Assembly: GCA_023231475.1 (NCBI GenBank)
Contig: JALJEE010000145.1
Location: forward strand, 62,001 to 126,000
DNA: 64,000 nucleotides
Direction: 5' to 3'
Source: Seison nebaliae
Lineage: Eukaryota > Rotifera > Pararotatoria > Seisonacea > Seisonidae
Shown in pieces: positions 1-11,592 of this stretch. The notes beneath the pieces were generated by a model. The model was not told the origin of the DNA. It did not search any database and saw only the letters and a program-made list of their open reading frames with translations. The translations under genes and the position numbers were made by a program. How positions within the stretch are numbered: position 1 is the stretch's first letter; each line of letters opens with the position of its first letter.

Positions 1-2648
1 AGTGCCGGATCAGAAGTGAGTTATCATACTCAAACTGTAACTGAGAATTTAGATAAGGATCGCAGATCTAATTTTAAAACTTACGTGAAACGTCCGTTGG
101 ATGTGAAGAACATTTCCGGTTGTTATCTGAGGAAATCATTAGATGCAAGTTATGTGAAAGATTCGAATTGGAATTTGTTAGAGAGGAACGAGAAATATCT
201 GGATTTCCACGCTTTCCATACGTTCATCACGTCGTTAATGGAAGCGAATGTACTCGTAAATAACATACAGAAGTTTTGTGAGAAACTTATAAATGAACAT
301 CCATTAAATCCAGAATTAACGTTGGAATCGTTGAAGGAACAACGAGAGAATATTCAACGTGATCGACTAATTTATAAGACATACGAAATATTTAAGAGTT
401 GGGATCGTACGAATTCAGGAAAAATTTATGCTGATGACATCTTCAACATACTCTCAAAATATGACGACGAAAAAAACAATTATATTATAGCCAAAGGTTC
501 TTCCTCTTCTTATTCATTTTCTTCATAAATTTTCATTTAGTTCAAGAAATTCATTGCTCTTCTCAGAAAATTACTGTGAATAAAATTGAATTTTCTTCCT
601 TACTCATCGACTATTATACACTTCATACATGGAATGATGACATGGTTTTTCTCACTCGATTTATATATCAAAAATTAAAAGTTTATGGAATTTTTGTTAA
701 TTTCAAAATTCAAATTAATTCCAGCAAACTTATGAGGAGAATGTGAAATTGAGTAGTCGACGTGAATGGTTGAGGTCTCTCCTTCTCCTTTCCCATCAAC
801 ACAACTGCACCACAAAAGATATCGCCAATCGAACATTCGATATCATTCTACAGGTTTTCCCACCATCATTTCCATTTTTTATAGCGATTTTCTAGAATTC
901 CGTTAACCAAAAAGAAAGTACACTACGAAATTATTCGGTTACCATATACTATTTATTGCCGAGAGTGGGAAGCGATATAGGACTGAGAGTTATCGCTGCA
1001 ACGAAACCAGATGATGAGTATTGTGAAGGAAAGATTATAACCCCTGAAGATTCCACTTTAATGTTCGGATGTATCGAATCTAGTAAAATCATATTGAAAA
1101 CAAATACTGCTAATGATAAGACGATTTTCCATTGGATTCCTGATAGAGATTCCATCAACGGATGTATCGCTTATGTACCAATTTTAAACTGCGACACTCA
1201 AGCCGTCGGAATCATGGTTGTTGATACATTTCGTGATAGATATCCAGAAGATAAATTCACAAAAGAAGAATTAGATTTCTTTCAAGTTATTCAATTAATT
1301 TACTCGTATAATTCTCTCTTGATATTATAAGATGTTCGCCAATGCATTCGATACGGCATATAATCAGTTGAAACGGAATTTACAATTTTTATTTGCTGTG
1401 AAAAATTTCGTTAATCATATGTTCCACAAATATCGATCAGTTAATACGATTCATCAATTCTATTCAATTAATTAATATTAATTCTAGATAAAAGGAATAA
1501 ACTTCTATGAAGTTCATCCACAAAATATCTCAAAGGACAAATCGAATGAATGTCCGTTTTCTCTCAAACGTTTATTTCATTGTGATGGAACGGCATGTCT
1601 ACTAGATCAATCATTGGAAGAGAGTTGGAAAGAACAAGAACTTTTCTTGTCCGATTCCATATTTCGGTTAATCTCAACTTAAAACAATTGAAATTTAAAT
1701 GTCATTACAAATAGAGAGGGGATGTTTCGAAGCGTTCGAGATGGTATCACAGTCATATCGCCCAATGCATTGGATATCGATATATATCAACCACTAATGG
1801 CTGATAAAAAGGAAACATCACATCTCTTCCAATTTGTAGTAGATGCACAAATCCTATCCATAGAGAATATTTTCACAATGAAAGACAATATTTTCCGTTT
1901 AGACTTTGTCCGATACAACAATCGAATTCAAAGATTTCTCGAATGCATTAGAGATGGTTCTACTGATAGTGTCGCCTTCATTAAATATAGTTATTTCAAT
2001 TTATTATAAATTTTATTATCTTATGGTCATTTATTGAAGAATTGGAGAAGGACAGTCAACTGGACATTATGGAATTGGTATATTATAAAATAATTGTAAA
2101 AGTTTCACTTATTAAGCGATATCTTTTAATTTTTACTTTTAATTTTATAGGATATCATACTCGTATTAAAACATTTTGTAGTGAATAAGGTTAACGATAG
2201 TACTTGGCAAGAAAAACAACAAATACAACCTGGTATTAATGAGATTTGTCAAACATTATTGAATCGGGATGTAGATCAGGAGAATGTTAGCAAAAAATCG
2301 GGAACTTCAATTGAAGTTAAAATTAACGTTAATTAAATTATTTTTTTATCTATAAATACCTTATTGGTTCTACCTATAAAGATTATAACGGAGGAATTTG
2401 TCGACCAGATATTGTCTTATGATCCAACAGAAAACATTTTGACTTTAGATCAAATTAATGACATAATCCAAAGTTTTAATTAAACTCTTCTAAGGACCCT
2501 AACTCTAAACACTTTTTAAGGTATATCATTAATTGAAAAACAAAATTTTTATGAAGAATTATTATTGGATTGGATATACATCACTCTCCAAGCAAATCAA
2601 AGTTTACTTTCCATTCATAAAAGAGACACAATTGGGAATATTGACTAA
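1..2648 (+). CDS. EF-hand/GAF-like protein, EFCAB5-like (5' partial)
   Basis: The reading frame is open from the first base, so the N-terminus lies outside the window. Eleven exons join in frame: 1-496, 541-644, 725-853, 896-1285, 1332-1439, 1488-1666, 1715-1989, 2040-2077, 2151-2315, 2382-2472 and 2521-2648. Introns run from 42 to 80 nt, all GT..AG. Near residues 125-145 of the visible part an EF-hand-like loop (SWDRTNSGKIYADD) is followed by a helix. Exon 4 encodes a GAF-like block (GLRVIAATKPDDEY, then CIAYVPILNCDTQAVGIMVVD). EF-hand followed by GAF-like is the order I associate with EFCAB5, a protein linked to cilia and sperm, but the match is from memory of domain order rather than close sequence identity. 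The stop at 2646-2648 is followed by AATAAA at 2749-2754. The next gene converges on it from the other strand. The family call is tentative; that it is a real multi-exon gene is firm. Confidence 0.6.
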
Positions 2649-2748
2649 ACGTAAAAAGTACCATTTATTTCCTTATATAATTTTTTTAAATTTTAACCTA
2701 AAAAAATCAACAGAAAATTACGAAATTTTATTAGAGAAACGTTATTAA

Positions 2749-2754
2749 AATAAA
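2749..2754 (+). terminator. Poly(A) signal of the EFCAB5-like gene
   Basis: AATAAA about 100 nt after the stop codon, followed by an A-rich stretch. Confidence 0.6.
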
Positions 2755-2860
2755 TTTTAAAAAAATGTAGAGGATAGCTCTTGCAAAAATTTTGTTCCAA
2801 TTGTTCCTTATTTTCTTTTCAAAGTAAATCGTCAAAATTGTTATAAAATGAGAGGTTTAA

Positions 2861-3755
2861 TTATTTAGGCAAGACAACAGGATAATCATATAATTCTTGG
2901 TCTAGTGCGGCAGGATAAATTTGATCACGACTAGGTGGATTTCTTTGAAGGAAAAAAATATATGACATTTTCCGCAACATCGCAATGACGAAAATTATGA
3001 GAAGAATAGTAAATATTGCTCGACCGTGCTTCAAGAGAGTGTTCCATGCATAAATAACTATGTTCAATGCTTCAATAACATAATATCTCACTTCTATATT
3101 AAATACTTTAAAAGAATATTAATATTAAAATTTTTGAAAATATTTTAAACTTATCTTCAATAACCTTAAAACAAGTTTTTTAATATGTTCCAGATGTTCG
3201 TAAATAAGTTCCACAAAAATTCTTAATTGAAAATGAAGTTCTCTTATCTCTTCCTTATTATAATCTATAAAATAATAAAATTATTAAACGATTAACAAAT
3301 AGATTAAAACCATCGTCCGCAATTACAATGAGGCCACCAAACTTTTTCTTTCCTCCTTTTTTCCTTTTTTCCTTTCGTTCTCGTTTGTCCCTCGCTCTTT
3401 GGTGAGCTGTCCGCTCGGCGTTCCATGCAGATTGACCAAATTGTGTCTTTGCATGATGTCTATAATATTTGCGGTTTTTCTTCTTTATTCTCTTCAATTT
3501 AGCTTCAAACGCTGCATCTACAATGTTATGTGGAGCATAAACTTTGAAGTCTTTTATTAGTTCATTTTTTTTCTTCCGCAAATATTTTTTCTTCGCTTTG
3601 TTTATTTTTAACTTTTTCCTCCATTTTCTACTATATCTTTTTGCTTGATTGTTCTGATTGGTATCTGAATGTCCCAAAATTTTCTTTTTATTCTTTTCGA
3701 TATGGGAAATCTTAAATTGTTTATAATAATCCCTATTATTTCCTTCAAAATACAT
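2861..3755 (-). CDS. Unknown lysine/arginine-rich protein with a C-terminal membrane segment
   Basis: I do not recognise a family. Exon 1 (3755-3297) encodes a very basic region full of Lys/Arg clusters, with a conserved-looking centre (APHNIVDAAFEAKLKRIKKK, then AERTAHQRARDKRERKEKRK). A 43-nt intron (3254-3296) leads to a helical exon (EEIRELHFQLRIFVELIYEH), and a second short intron ends just before 3093. The last exon has one hydrophobic segment (AIFTILLIIFVIAML) and a short tail ending YPVVLPK. Joining the exons keeps the frame open across both introns, which supports one gene. The start at 3755 is the first in-frame ATG; another exon could lie upstream. Topology is inferred only: a long basic N-terminal part and a tail-anchored C-terminus. 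Confidence 0.5.
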
Positions 3756-4146
3756 CAATCGTTGATAATATTCAACTAAGATTTACCTTATAAAAGAGAT
3801 TTATATTTTTCATAACTAAAAATAGTTTCAACCCTATCCACATTCTCATAAGGGTCGTCATATTATGGTTTATTCAAAAATAAACGGATACTTGAATATA
3901 ATCGAACTGGTTTCTTAATGAAATATTTTCAAATTCATTTGAACCATCAGTTTATTTTCTTTATTCAAATTCCCTATTTTGACTTCACTGTTGTTTTCAA
4001 ATATGTTCAATTTTAATTTTTTTTAACACCAAATGAGTTACTTAAAATTAAAATAATTTAATACACAAAATTTATTTATTAAAACGATTGAAAGAAAATA
4101 AAATGCTTAGAGAAATAATTCATCTTATTGATAATTTTTCATAATT
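3756..4146. other. Gene-free spacer
   Basis: AT-rich spacer between two minus-strand genes. It should hold the promoter of the basic membrane protein and the 3' UTR of MANF. I see no RNA gene and no clear promoter motif. Confidence 0.5.
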
Positions 4147-4929
4147 TTATAATTCCTCTCGCTGAATAGGATCTTCTTTCTGTTCCTCTGATTCCTCAGA
4201 TGCTTCTTGTTTTCCTTCAGGTTTGAGTACGAGTAATTTCTGACGTAATTCTTCCGTGGAACAATCGGGACAAGATAAGGCGTAAAATTTGATAAGTTTT
4301 TTAAGTTTCTCTTCGTCATATGATTCGAGTTCATCCCATTCAATTTTTTCCTTCTCATACATAATCATACATACTTTCGGTTTCTTTTTACTTAAGTTTT
4401 TGCAAACAGCTGTAGGATTAAGTGATTCCGTTAGAGGTTTACTTACGTCTATTAACGTATAATCTATCGCACCATCAATATAGTCTAATGTTTCACAAAG
4501 TTCCCTTCGTTTTCCCTTCGATTTAGCACATACTTTTCGTAAATACAATTCCATATGGAGAGGTTGCGCGAATTTCTTAACAGTTAGACCGTGACGCAAC
4601 ATTCGGATACAGACGTTACAATTCCCTTCTACAGTGTCAGTACCTTCTTCTAATTTCTTATTCGTTTCAGTGAATTGATTTATCAAATTATTTATTTCTT
4701 CTTTGTCTAATTTCTTGTTCAATTTATTCCTATGTTCCTCTTCTGGAATCTCTGTTGCTTGGTCCTTCTCAAATAAGGTTGGTTCCTCGACCTTTGTTCC
4801 ATCTTTATCACTTCCTTTTGATAACTGGTCCATAATGTTTTTGACTTGATCAGGATCGTTAACGACTACTTGTTCGAATGACATAAGACATATGGATCCA
4901 AGTAAGAAAGCAAAAAATAAGAATTGCAT
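4147..4929 (-). CDS. MANF: Mesencephalic astrocyte-derived neurotrophic factor (MANF/ARMET)
   Basis: ER-resident, stress-responsive secretory factor of the MANF/CDNF family. Single exon of about 260 codons. I chose the ATG at 4929 because it begins a signal peptide (MQFLFFAFLLGSICLM) and because a TATAAAAG box at 5004-5011 would place the transcription start downstream of the earlier ATG at 5001. The saposin-like domain starts with CNVC, then CX10C pairs in KVCAKSKGKRRELC and in VCKNLSKKKPKVC. The C-terminal domain has the family CXXC as CPDC. The protein ends REEL, an ER retention signal of the same kind as RTDL in vertebrate MANF. All eight expected cysteines are visible. Between signal peptide and first cysteine pair lies an acidic, Lys/Glu-rich stretch of roughly 85 residues that the vertebrate proteins lack. 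Confidence 0.92.
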   Translation of the reverse strand: MQFLFFAFLLGSICLMSFEQVVVNDPDQVKNIMDQLSKGSDKDGTKVEEPTLFEKDQATEIPEEEHRNKLNKKLDKEEINNLINQFTETNKKLEEGTDTVEGNCNVCIRMLRHGLTVKKFAQPLHMELYLRKVCAKSKGKRRELCETLDYIDGAIDYTLIDVSKPLTESLNPTAVCKNLSKKKPKVCMIMYEKEKIEWDELESYDEEKLKKLIKFYALSCPDCSTEELRQKLLVLKPEGKQEASEESEEQKEDPIQREEL

Positions 4930-5003
4930 GTTGAAAAAAACAAAATTGAAAATCAAAAATAATATTTTTGTGGGTTTTTGTGCCGTTTGCAATTGTACCA
5001 ACT

Positions 5004-5011
5004 CCTTTTAT
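5004..5011 (-). promoter_or_regulatory. TATA box of the MANF gene
   Basis: On the minus strand the sequence reads TATAAAAGG about 75 nt upstream of the preferred start codon at 4929. A start site about 30 nt downstream would fall near 4975, leaving a 5' UTR of about 45 nt. No ERSE-type CCAAT..CCACG element was seen just upstream. Confidence 0.6.
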
Positions 5012-5601
5012 ACTAAATTTCTAGGTCGCTAATTTAATTTCATTTTTCAGTTTATAATTTAATTTATTATTACTTATAATTGTTAGATCTTGTTAATATA
5101 ATAATTATTAAATTCTTCTTGTAACATTCTATAATGAACGTAAAAAGCAACAGAATCAAATATTAAAAATTAGCATAATCAAACAATTCTCAATCCTGAT
5201 CAAAACAATAACAAAAATTCCGTGTTTATCCCAAATTCTAAAAAAGTTTACCAAGTATTTAAAAGATAAATGTTATGATTTGTTGGAATGGAATCCAATG
5301 ATGATTCAGACATCTAAACTTTTTTATTTAGTCTCTTTTATGATTATTATCATCTTATGATAATAATGTCAAATGTATATTAATTCTCACAGGCAGAATA
5401 AAAGGACTTATACAATGTATGGTAAAATGTTTGGTACAGATCTATAATATAGATGAATTTTTTTCCGATTACTAAATTTTTTGGAGGAGAGAAAAGATGA
5501 AATTCTAAAGTTTATATAAATATAATTTCGTCAAAAGTTATCGAACGAAATAAAAATTATAGTTGTTAAATGCGACAAAACAATTATTTATATAAGTTAT
5601 G
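5012..5601. other. Gene-free spacer
   Basis: AT-rich DNA holding the upstream region of MANF and the 3' end of FCP1. No ORF or RNA gene was supported. Confidence 0.5.
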
Positions 5602-8187
5602 TTACTCAATTTCATCGTCGTCGTCGTCATCGTCATCATCATCGAGATCATTCAATTCTTTTAACATTTCTGCTAATTTAGACTTATCTTGAACTTTAAA
5701 TTTGTCACTGGCCGCAATAATTTCATCAACTTCTCTCAATTCCTCTTCATTAACATCTTTATCATTATTCATTATTTCTTCATCAACAATTTCTTCAACA
5801 TCTGTCCCTTGTTTAGTTAAAATGGTTGTGGATAAAACCTGTTCATTATCCCCATCGTTTAATTTAGGTGTTTCCTTGGAATTATCTTTCTGTTCTTTTA
5901 TTTTCAACATCTCCATCGACTTCAATTCGAACGGATCTTCATCCATATGTTTCCATTCGATAAACGATTGTACAAACCAATTGCAATGTACTATCTTTAT
6001 TGGACGGATGACTGATGTGGTAGTTGAAGATTTATTATATTCGAAGCATTTCTCCACAGTTTTCGTGATATTCTTGTAAACGAGATGAGTTGGAAGAAGT
6101 GGATTGTCTGATGAGAAACGTTGTCGGAGAACAACATCAGCTCCAACAGATTTAGCTTGACGTACCCAGATAAAAGATGAAGGGTCTGGATGATTCCATG
6201 GAATAATTCCACTAAATTGTATCCGAACATCGTTAAATGTTTTTTTCTTCACATATGGAATTATATCACGTAAATCACAAGATAATTCGACATTTTCATC
6301 TTTCTCATCATCTGTTACCCATTCTACTTCATCTGTATCTTCTTCTACTATATCATCATCATCTTCTTCTACTTCCTCATTCTCATCATTGACATTACCA
6401 TTTTTAACCTTTCCATCAACTTTTTCTTTTGAGCAACTTTGCCCATCAATTTTTTTCTCTGAACAAATATCTTGATCATTTTTTTCTTCTTGGCAAATTT
6501 TTCCATCAACTTTATCTTGATTTGAACAAATTTCTTGGTCAATTTTGTCGTCTGAAGAAATTTCTTGATCGATTTTGTCTTCTAAACAAATATCTCTTAT
6601 ATTTGAATTATTTCGAATAAATTTCGCATTTTTCGAATAATCATCTGAAATTTTCCTCTTTCTAGTGGAATCATTCTTCAAATCCCATCGTTTCCAAAAC
6701 TCTTCATGAACCTTCTTTAATATACTTAGAAGAGTCAATAAATAATTTCCATCTCGTTCATCATCTTCACAACCATAATTGCATTCTTCTTTCGACTTTG
6801 TCTCTTTATTCTTTTCCTCAACTTCCCCATTAGCCGGTGGTGCATTAATATCTCCTTCATTCCTGAAGTAAACAAATGGTTTGACAGGAATCAAATTATT
6901 GATTCCTTCCCACACATCATACCGATCATCAATTATACAAACCAAATCATGTCCATCAGGAAATAAGGATCTTAAAAAAAATAATTTATAAAAAAATAAA
7001 AAATGGAAAACTCCAAATTTCCCGTTTTAAATCTTTTATGTAGAAATTCGTCTCTCGTCAAAATTCGATCACCAAAATATTGACGATCTTTCTCAATTTG
7101 TCTAAATGAAAATAAAATGACTTTTTCTCATAAGTAAAAATAACGAGATGACAGCTTTAGCATAATCTCGTTTCCCATATGTTGTTACATGAAATTCATA
7201 TAAATCATATAATTCATCTAAAAAATAATGAAGTTTCTCTCGATATTTCGTATGATATTTTATTTTCAATTGTGTGTTCACCATTCGACAAACTTCACGA
7301 TTATTTATCTTCTTTTTATGTTGAGTCCGATATTTGATTCCTGTGGACAACTCAAAATGGAATAAATCCTGTTCATAAATAAATTTAAATGTTTTTTCCG
7401 ATATGATGAGAAATTTAAGAAAAAAACATTTCTATTTTCCATTCGGTGGTCTGTTGTTGTATGAAGAATAGTCTGATCGAGATCAATTAATAAGATTAAT
7501 TTTCTTTTATCAATCAAACGATTACGATCATTTTGTGCAATTTTTTTCGCCGCCTACAAATTTGAATTAGTTTAATTCCATAACAAAAAAATTATTTTTT
7601 AAACTGATGTCTTAAAAATGAGATTGGGTTGAGAATGAACCATCGCATGACCGGAATGTTTATTTCCATTGAGAAATGCTTCATTATTCTCATTTTGTTT
7701 CACACTTTTTTTTTTACAAAATAAATCAAAGAAAAATAGGGAAAGTTTTAACATAGACAAATCAACTCCACAAATTCCACATAAATTATTAAATTTCATT
7801 TCATGACCACATTCGTTATAAATGAAGAGAACATCTCTTGATAATAATAGATTAGAATCAATAATGTCTCTGAAAATCGAACCCCGGTTGTAATCGGTCG
7901 CCTTTCTTCACATTAACTTTCTGAATAATTCCCGAAATATTCGACTTCAATTGTTCAACATAACCTGAAAGGAAAGTTCAATTCGTTCAATTTTCAATCG
8001 AATAATTTTAACTTTCATTCAATAATCGAACTATGGTGATTAACATTCCATTACTGATTATTTGGCCTTTATGTATCTTGAAGAGGAAGTATATTTAGAT
8101 CGATTGAAATAGTTAAAAATTAACAGAAATATCAACAATTTCTATTTCTTGTGAATAACTTGATCGAAAAAATTTATCTTCGCTCAT
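5602..8187 (-). CDS. CTDP1: RNA polymerase II CTD phosphatase FCP1
   Basis: Dephosphorylates the C-terminal repeats of the largest RNA polymerase II subunit so the enzyme can be reused. From the ATG at 8187 the short exons join as follows. First comes an N-terminal biotinyl/lipoyl-like region (IQKVNVKKGDRLQPGDVLF). A zinc-knuckle-like CGHEMKFNNLCGICGVDL follows. The FCP1 homology domain carries the catalytic DxDx(T/V) motif in LILLIDLDQTILHTT. Next is the conserved block SLFPDGHDLVCIIDDRYDVW with FVYFRNEGDINAPP. In the last exon (5602-6945) a BRCT domain covers roughly IQFSGIIPWNHP to VHCNWFVQSFIEW. The tail is acidic and ends in a run of Asp. Two in-frame stops, near 7525 and 7600, fall inside GT..AG introns. 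Between the phosphatase and BRCT domains lies an unusual repeat block (separate entry). Gene order and motifs match animal FCP1 throughout. Confidence 0.93.
6406..6588 (-). repeat. Six 10-11-residue repeats inside FCP1
   Basis: Residues 120-180 of the last exon are built of six degenerate units of 10-11 residues. Examples are SSDDKIDQEI, CQEEKNDQDI and CSEKKIDGQS. Each unit has an acidic or Gln start, Lys, an invariant Asp in the centre, and usually Cys at the junction. The underlying DNA repeats are diverged, so this is an old, protein-coding tandem array. Confidence 0.75.
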
Positions 8188-9238
8188 TTTGTTCCATTCA
8201 CGGATACGCTTATTATTCAAAATTATTCAATTAATCTTCTATGACGAATGTGCATTATTTTCAACTTCCTTCCAGAACATGAACAAATTAGCTTACTCTT
8301 TTTATTGAACACACGAAATCTCTAGATAACTGATTAACAACCGTGTTCTCATGGTTTAAATTGTCGTTAATTTTAATATTAGATTATTAGATTAGTTAAA
8401 GTAATAGTTAGAATTTTCTGTTAGAAAAAAATTTTATTTATAATAATTAACTTATTAAACAATAATTCGAAAGGTGTTTCTTTTGCAATTTAATTTTTCT
8501 TCTTTTCTTCTCTAACAACATTCAATTTTAATGTATAATTTATGTATTAAACATAATTTTGTTGAATAACGATTATTTTTTTGAGATAATAGATCGAATA
8601 CTGAAATGAACGGGAAATTGAGAGGAATGAAAGAACAATTCTAAAAGAATGTAAATATTTATTTATGGTGAAATGTTGACCAATGTAAGGTTTTAATTTG
8701 GGTGTGAAAAATTGGTGGAGTTCATAATAATTTATTGTATGATAGAAGGATTATGATTATTAAAATTAATTATAACAAGATAGGAAATAATAAATTGATT
8801 CAAATAAAATTTCATAAACTACATTAACAACACAACATATGTAAATTGTATGTATAATTGTGTCGGCTTAGAATGGATCACCGTAGGAAAGGAAACGATA
8901 CATACTGTATAGGACATTATGTTAAGTTATGATGAAGCTTCTTTCGAATGAATATAACTGAGGATTATGACTTGTATTAGGATGACATAATGGATGATAA
9001 TAAGAATAAATTTTTTAGTTAAATAAACAGTTCACTCGGCAGAACGGAAAAGGAAATATGAAATTAATAAGGATTTTTTGCTTATTTGGGATTTGATAGG
9101 ATAGATAAATAACATCGGTTAAGAAGATTAAGCAAGAAAATAATTTTGATTAGTTCTTTTTTATTATGTCAACTTATATGGAGACAACTATCAAAGTTTG
9201 TTGAATAACATGGAATGTTTCATTGAAAATAAGACAAC
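8188..9238. other. Gene-free spacer, about 1 kb
   Basis: Very AT-rich. It should contain the FCP1 promoter (right of 8187) and the 3' UTR of the bHLH gene (left of 9239). No coding or RNA feature could be supported. Confidence 0.5.
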
Positions 9239-11476
9239 TCATTTTCTATCTAGTAAATATTGTAAGATTTCGTGGAGTGGCGGCTTCAATTCGGAACGTT
9301 CGTTCAACATTTCTTTCTCCTTCCGATCATCTTTCATATGTCTCACGAATTCGATAGGACTACTGTTATTGGGGGAAATTTCACAAAGTTGAATTTTTCC
9401 TTTGGACGTGACGAGAATATTCGCATTCATCAACAAATTCTCCATAACATCTTTCGGAATCGAATTTAATTTTTGCTTCGAATATTTTTTCAATCTCTCA
9501 TTGTCAACTGACGTTTCCATCAATCTTTGTTGTTGTATCGATTGCTGTTGTTGATGTGTGTGCGATGGTTGTAGTGTATGACGTGAATGTGGTTGTGACG
9601 GTAGGACTTGTTGTTGAATTGGTCCACTTTTCATCTGTTGTATCATCTGTTCATAAGACACGTTTATCTTAGCATTAGTCTTATTCTCATGATTATATTT
9701 CGGTTCACTTTGCAACTTATTCTTTATTAGTTGTTCACATAATGTTACATCTTTCAATGATGTTTCTGATTGATATGGATCGATTGTCAATGGTCTCATT
9801 CGACTCAATTCTTCATTATTCATCATATCATATGAGAGATTATTATCAGAATTCTTATAATAATTGTAACGAATTCCAGTGTCACTTTTCGATTGGATAG
9901 GTAAAGTAATTTCATTCTCAGGATGATCATTATAATTATCACTACGAAATCGTTTTAATGGTTGATCATTATGATTCTGATGATCATTATGTTGACGATG
10001 ATGATGATGATTATTATTATTATTATGATTATGATTATGCTTTAATAAAGTATATTCATTCGAATTGATTATTAAAGTCAATAAGTCTATTGGAGATAAA
10101 TCGGTCGACATTTTATTTGATACATGTTTCGATTCGTTTTGTTGATCGGGAAAATGGACTAAACGTTTAATAAACGTTTCTTTCCGATTATTCTCCACAT
10201 TCGTATTATTATTTTCTATATGATTATTTCTCGAATTCATTCTCGCTTCTTCAATCAATCGAAGTAAATCATTTGTCTCATTAATTCGATCGGAATTCAA
10301 CATCGTTTCTGGAAGTTTTATGGATGATAAATTCTCCGAATTCGATATTGATCTTGATGTCATGATTGGCATACAAGCATTCGTCGAATAACAATCAGTT
10401 GAACATTGATTATAAAAATTTTTACTATGAAATTTTTCTTCCTCAATACTTCTTTTCAAATAATTAAAACGTGTATTTTTCAGACTATTTTGTATATGAC
10501 AAATTGATGATAATGATGACGATGATTGAGAAGATGTTTCTAGATATCGAGACATAGCATTACAATTAGTAGGAGAAGCAGTTGTAGAACAAATGATTGA
10601 AGGAAAGGAAGCATTCGATTCTTGTAATAATTGACGTAATTCGTGTCTCGAAAATTTATGTTCGGTCGATATTTCTGTTGGTGGTGAGGAGACACAAGTT
10701 ATTGGTGTTAATTGTCTATTGTCGTTTGGTTGATGGTTTGGTAAGATTTTTTCGAATAACGTTACTATTGATGAGGTGGTCATCGTGGAAGTTGTTTGCC
10801 AACCGGTAGTCAGATAAGTGGAATCGTATGATTCTTTCCTTCCACATTCCTGATTATTGACTTTCACTGATGAATTAGATTGTACTCTCATTTCATCATC
10901 ATTCGTCGAATTGGAAAATGATAATAATTCTCCTTCTAATTGTGAAGATGATGATGATGATGGTGGTTGCGGTGGCGGTGGTGGTGGTAATGATTGGGGT
11001 GGGGGTGTAATAGTCGATGATGATTTTGATGATGATAATGATGATGAAGTTAAAGGAGATGAAGTAGCGTTTAAGATTGATGGACAAAAATTATCATTCA
11101 TAAGAGTACTCGGATCAAATTTAGATAAACGACGTTGCAATTCATTATTCGTCGCTATCAAATGTTTAATTAGATTTACACCTTTTTGGAGGATCGATGC
11201 CTTACTCAACTTTTCACGATTCGTGTCATTTGGTAATAATTCTCTCAGTTTCTCAAAACCTTTGTTTATGCTCTGCATTCGCTTCCTCTCATTATGATTA
11301 GCAATTTCTCTCTTTTTCTTCCGATCTTCGATACTCTCACCATTTTCGACGATGGTCGGATAGATATTGGATGGATGAACGTTCATGATTGAATCGTGTG
11401 TCAAAGTATGACGTAGAACAGTTTCATTCGACGGTTTTTTATTGGAGAAATCATTGCATATTGAATTTCCATCCAT
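9239..11476 (-). CDS. TFAP4: bHLH transcription factor of the AP-4 (TFAP4) type
   Basis: Nuclear DNA-binding regulator. The basic helix-loop-helix near residues 55-115 reads REIANHNERKRMQSINKGFE, then a loop, then REKLSKASILQKGVNLIKHL. The Asn/Glu/Arg of the basic region and the spacing are those of AP-4, which binds CAGCTG E-boxes. The rest, more than 600 residues, is low complexity: Ser runs, a Pro run near 10975, an Asn/His block near 10000 and a Gln block near 9550. No other domain was recognised. The start given is the first ATG of the long exon. The frame stays open upstream to a good splice acceptor at about 11519-11520. A 5' exon at 11592-11584 would give an N-terminus MEY, the same first three residues as vertebrate TFAP4, so the true start may be 11592. 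The protein is about twice the usual length. Confidence 0.82.
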   Translation of the reverse strand: MDGNSICNDFSNKKPSNETVLRHTLTHDSIMNVHPSNIYPTIVENGESIEDRKKKREIANHNERKRMQSINKGFEKLRELLPNDTNREKLSKASILQKGVNLIKHLIATNNELQRRLSKFDPSTLMNDNFCPSILNATSSPLTSSSLSSSKSSSTITPPPQSLPPPPPPQPPSSSSSSQLEGELLSFSNSTNDDEMRVQSNSSVKVNNQECGRKESYDSTYLTTGWQTTSTMTTSSIVTLFEKILPNHQPNDNRQLTPITCVSSPPTEISTEHKFSRHELRQLLQESNASFPSIICSTTASPTNCNAMSRYLETSSQSSSSLSSICHIQNSLKNTRFNYLKRSIEEEKFHSKNFYNQCSTDCYSTNACMPIMTSRSISNSENLSSIKLPETMLNSDRINETNDLLRLIEEARMNSRNNHIENNNTNVENNRKETFIKRLVHFPDQQNESKHVSNKMSTDLSPIDLLTLIINSNEYTLLKHNHNHNNNNNHHHHRQHNDHQNHNDQPLKRFRSDNYNDHPENEITLPIQSKSDTGIRYNYYKNSDNNLSYDMMNNEELSRMRPLTIDPYQSETSLKDVTLCEQLIKNKLQSEPKYNHENKTNAKINVSYEQMIQQMKSGPIQQQVLPSQPHSRHTLQPSHTHQQQQSIQQQRLMETSVDNERLKKYSKQKLNSIPKDVMENLLMNANILVTSKGKIQLCEISPNNSSPIEFVRHMKDDRKEKEMLNERSELKPPLHEILQYLLDRK

Positions 11477-11592
11477 CACAGAATTAGGTAATTCATGAAC
11501 TGATATCGTTTCGAATGTTATCTGTCATTGGGAGAAGGAAAAAATGAAGGAGGACGATAAGTAATTAGAATTGGGCGCTGCACATATTCCAT

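Noticed and set aside
10857-11297. 146-codon plus-strand ORF with Asp and Gly runs
   Set aside because: Shadow of Ser/Pro repeats of the AP-4-type gene on the minus strand.
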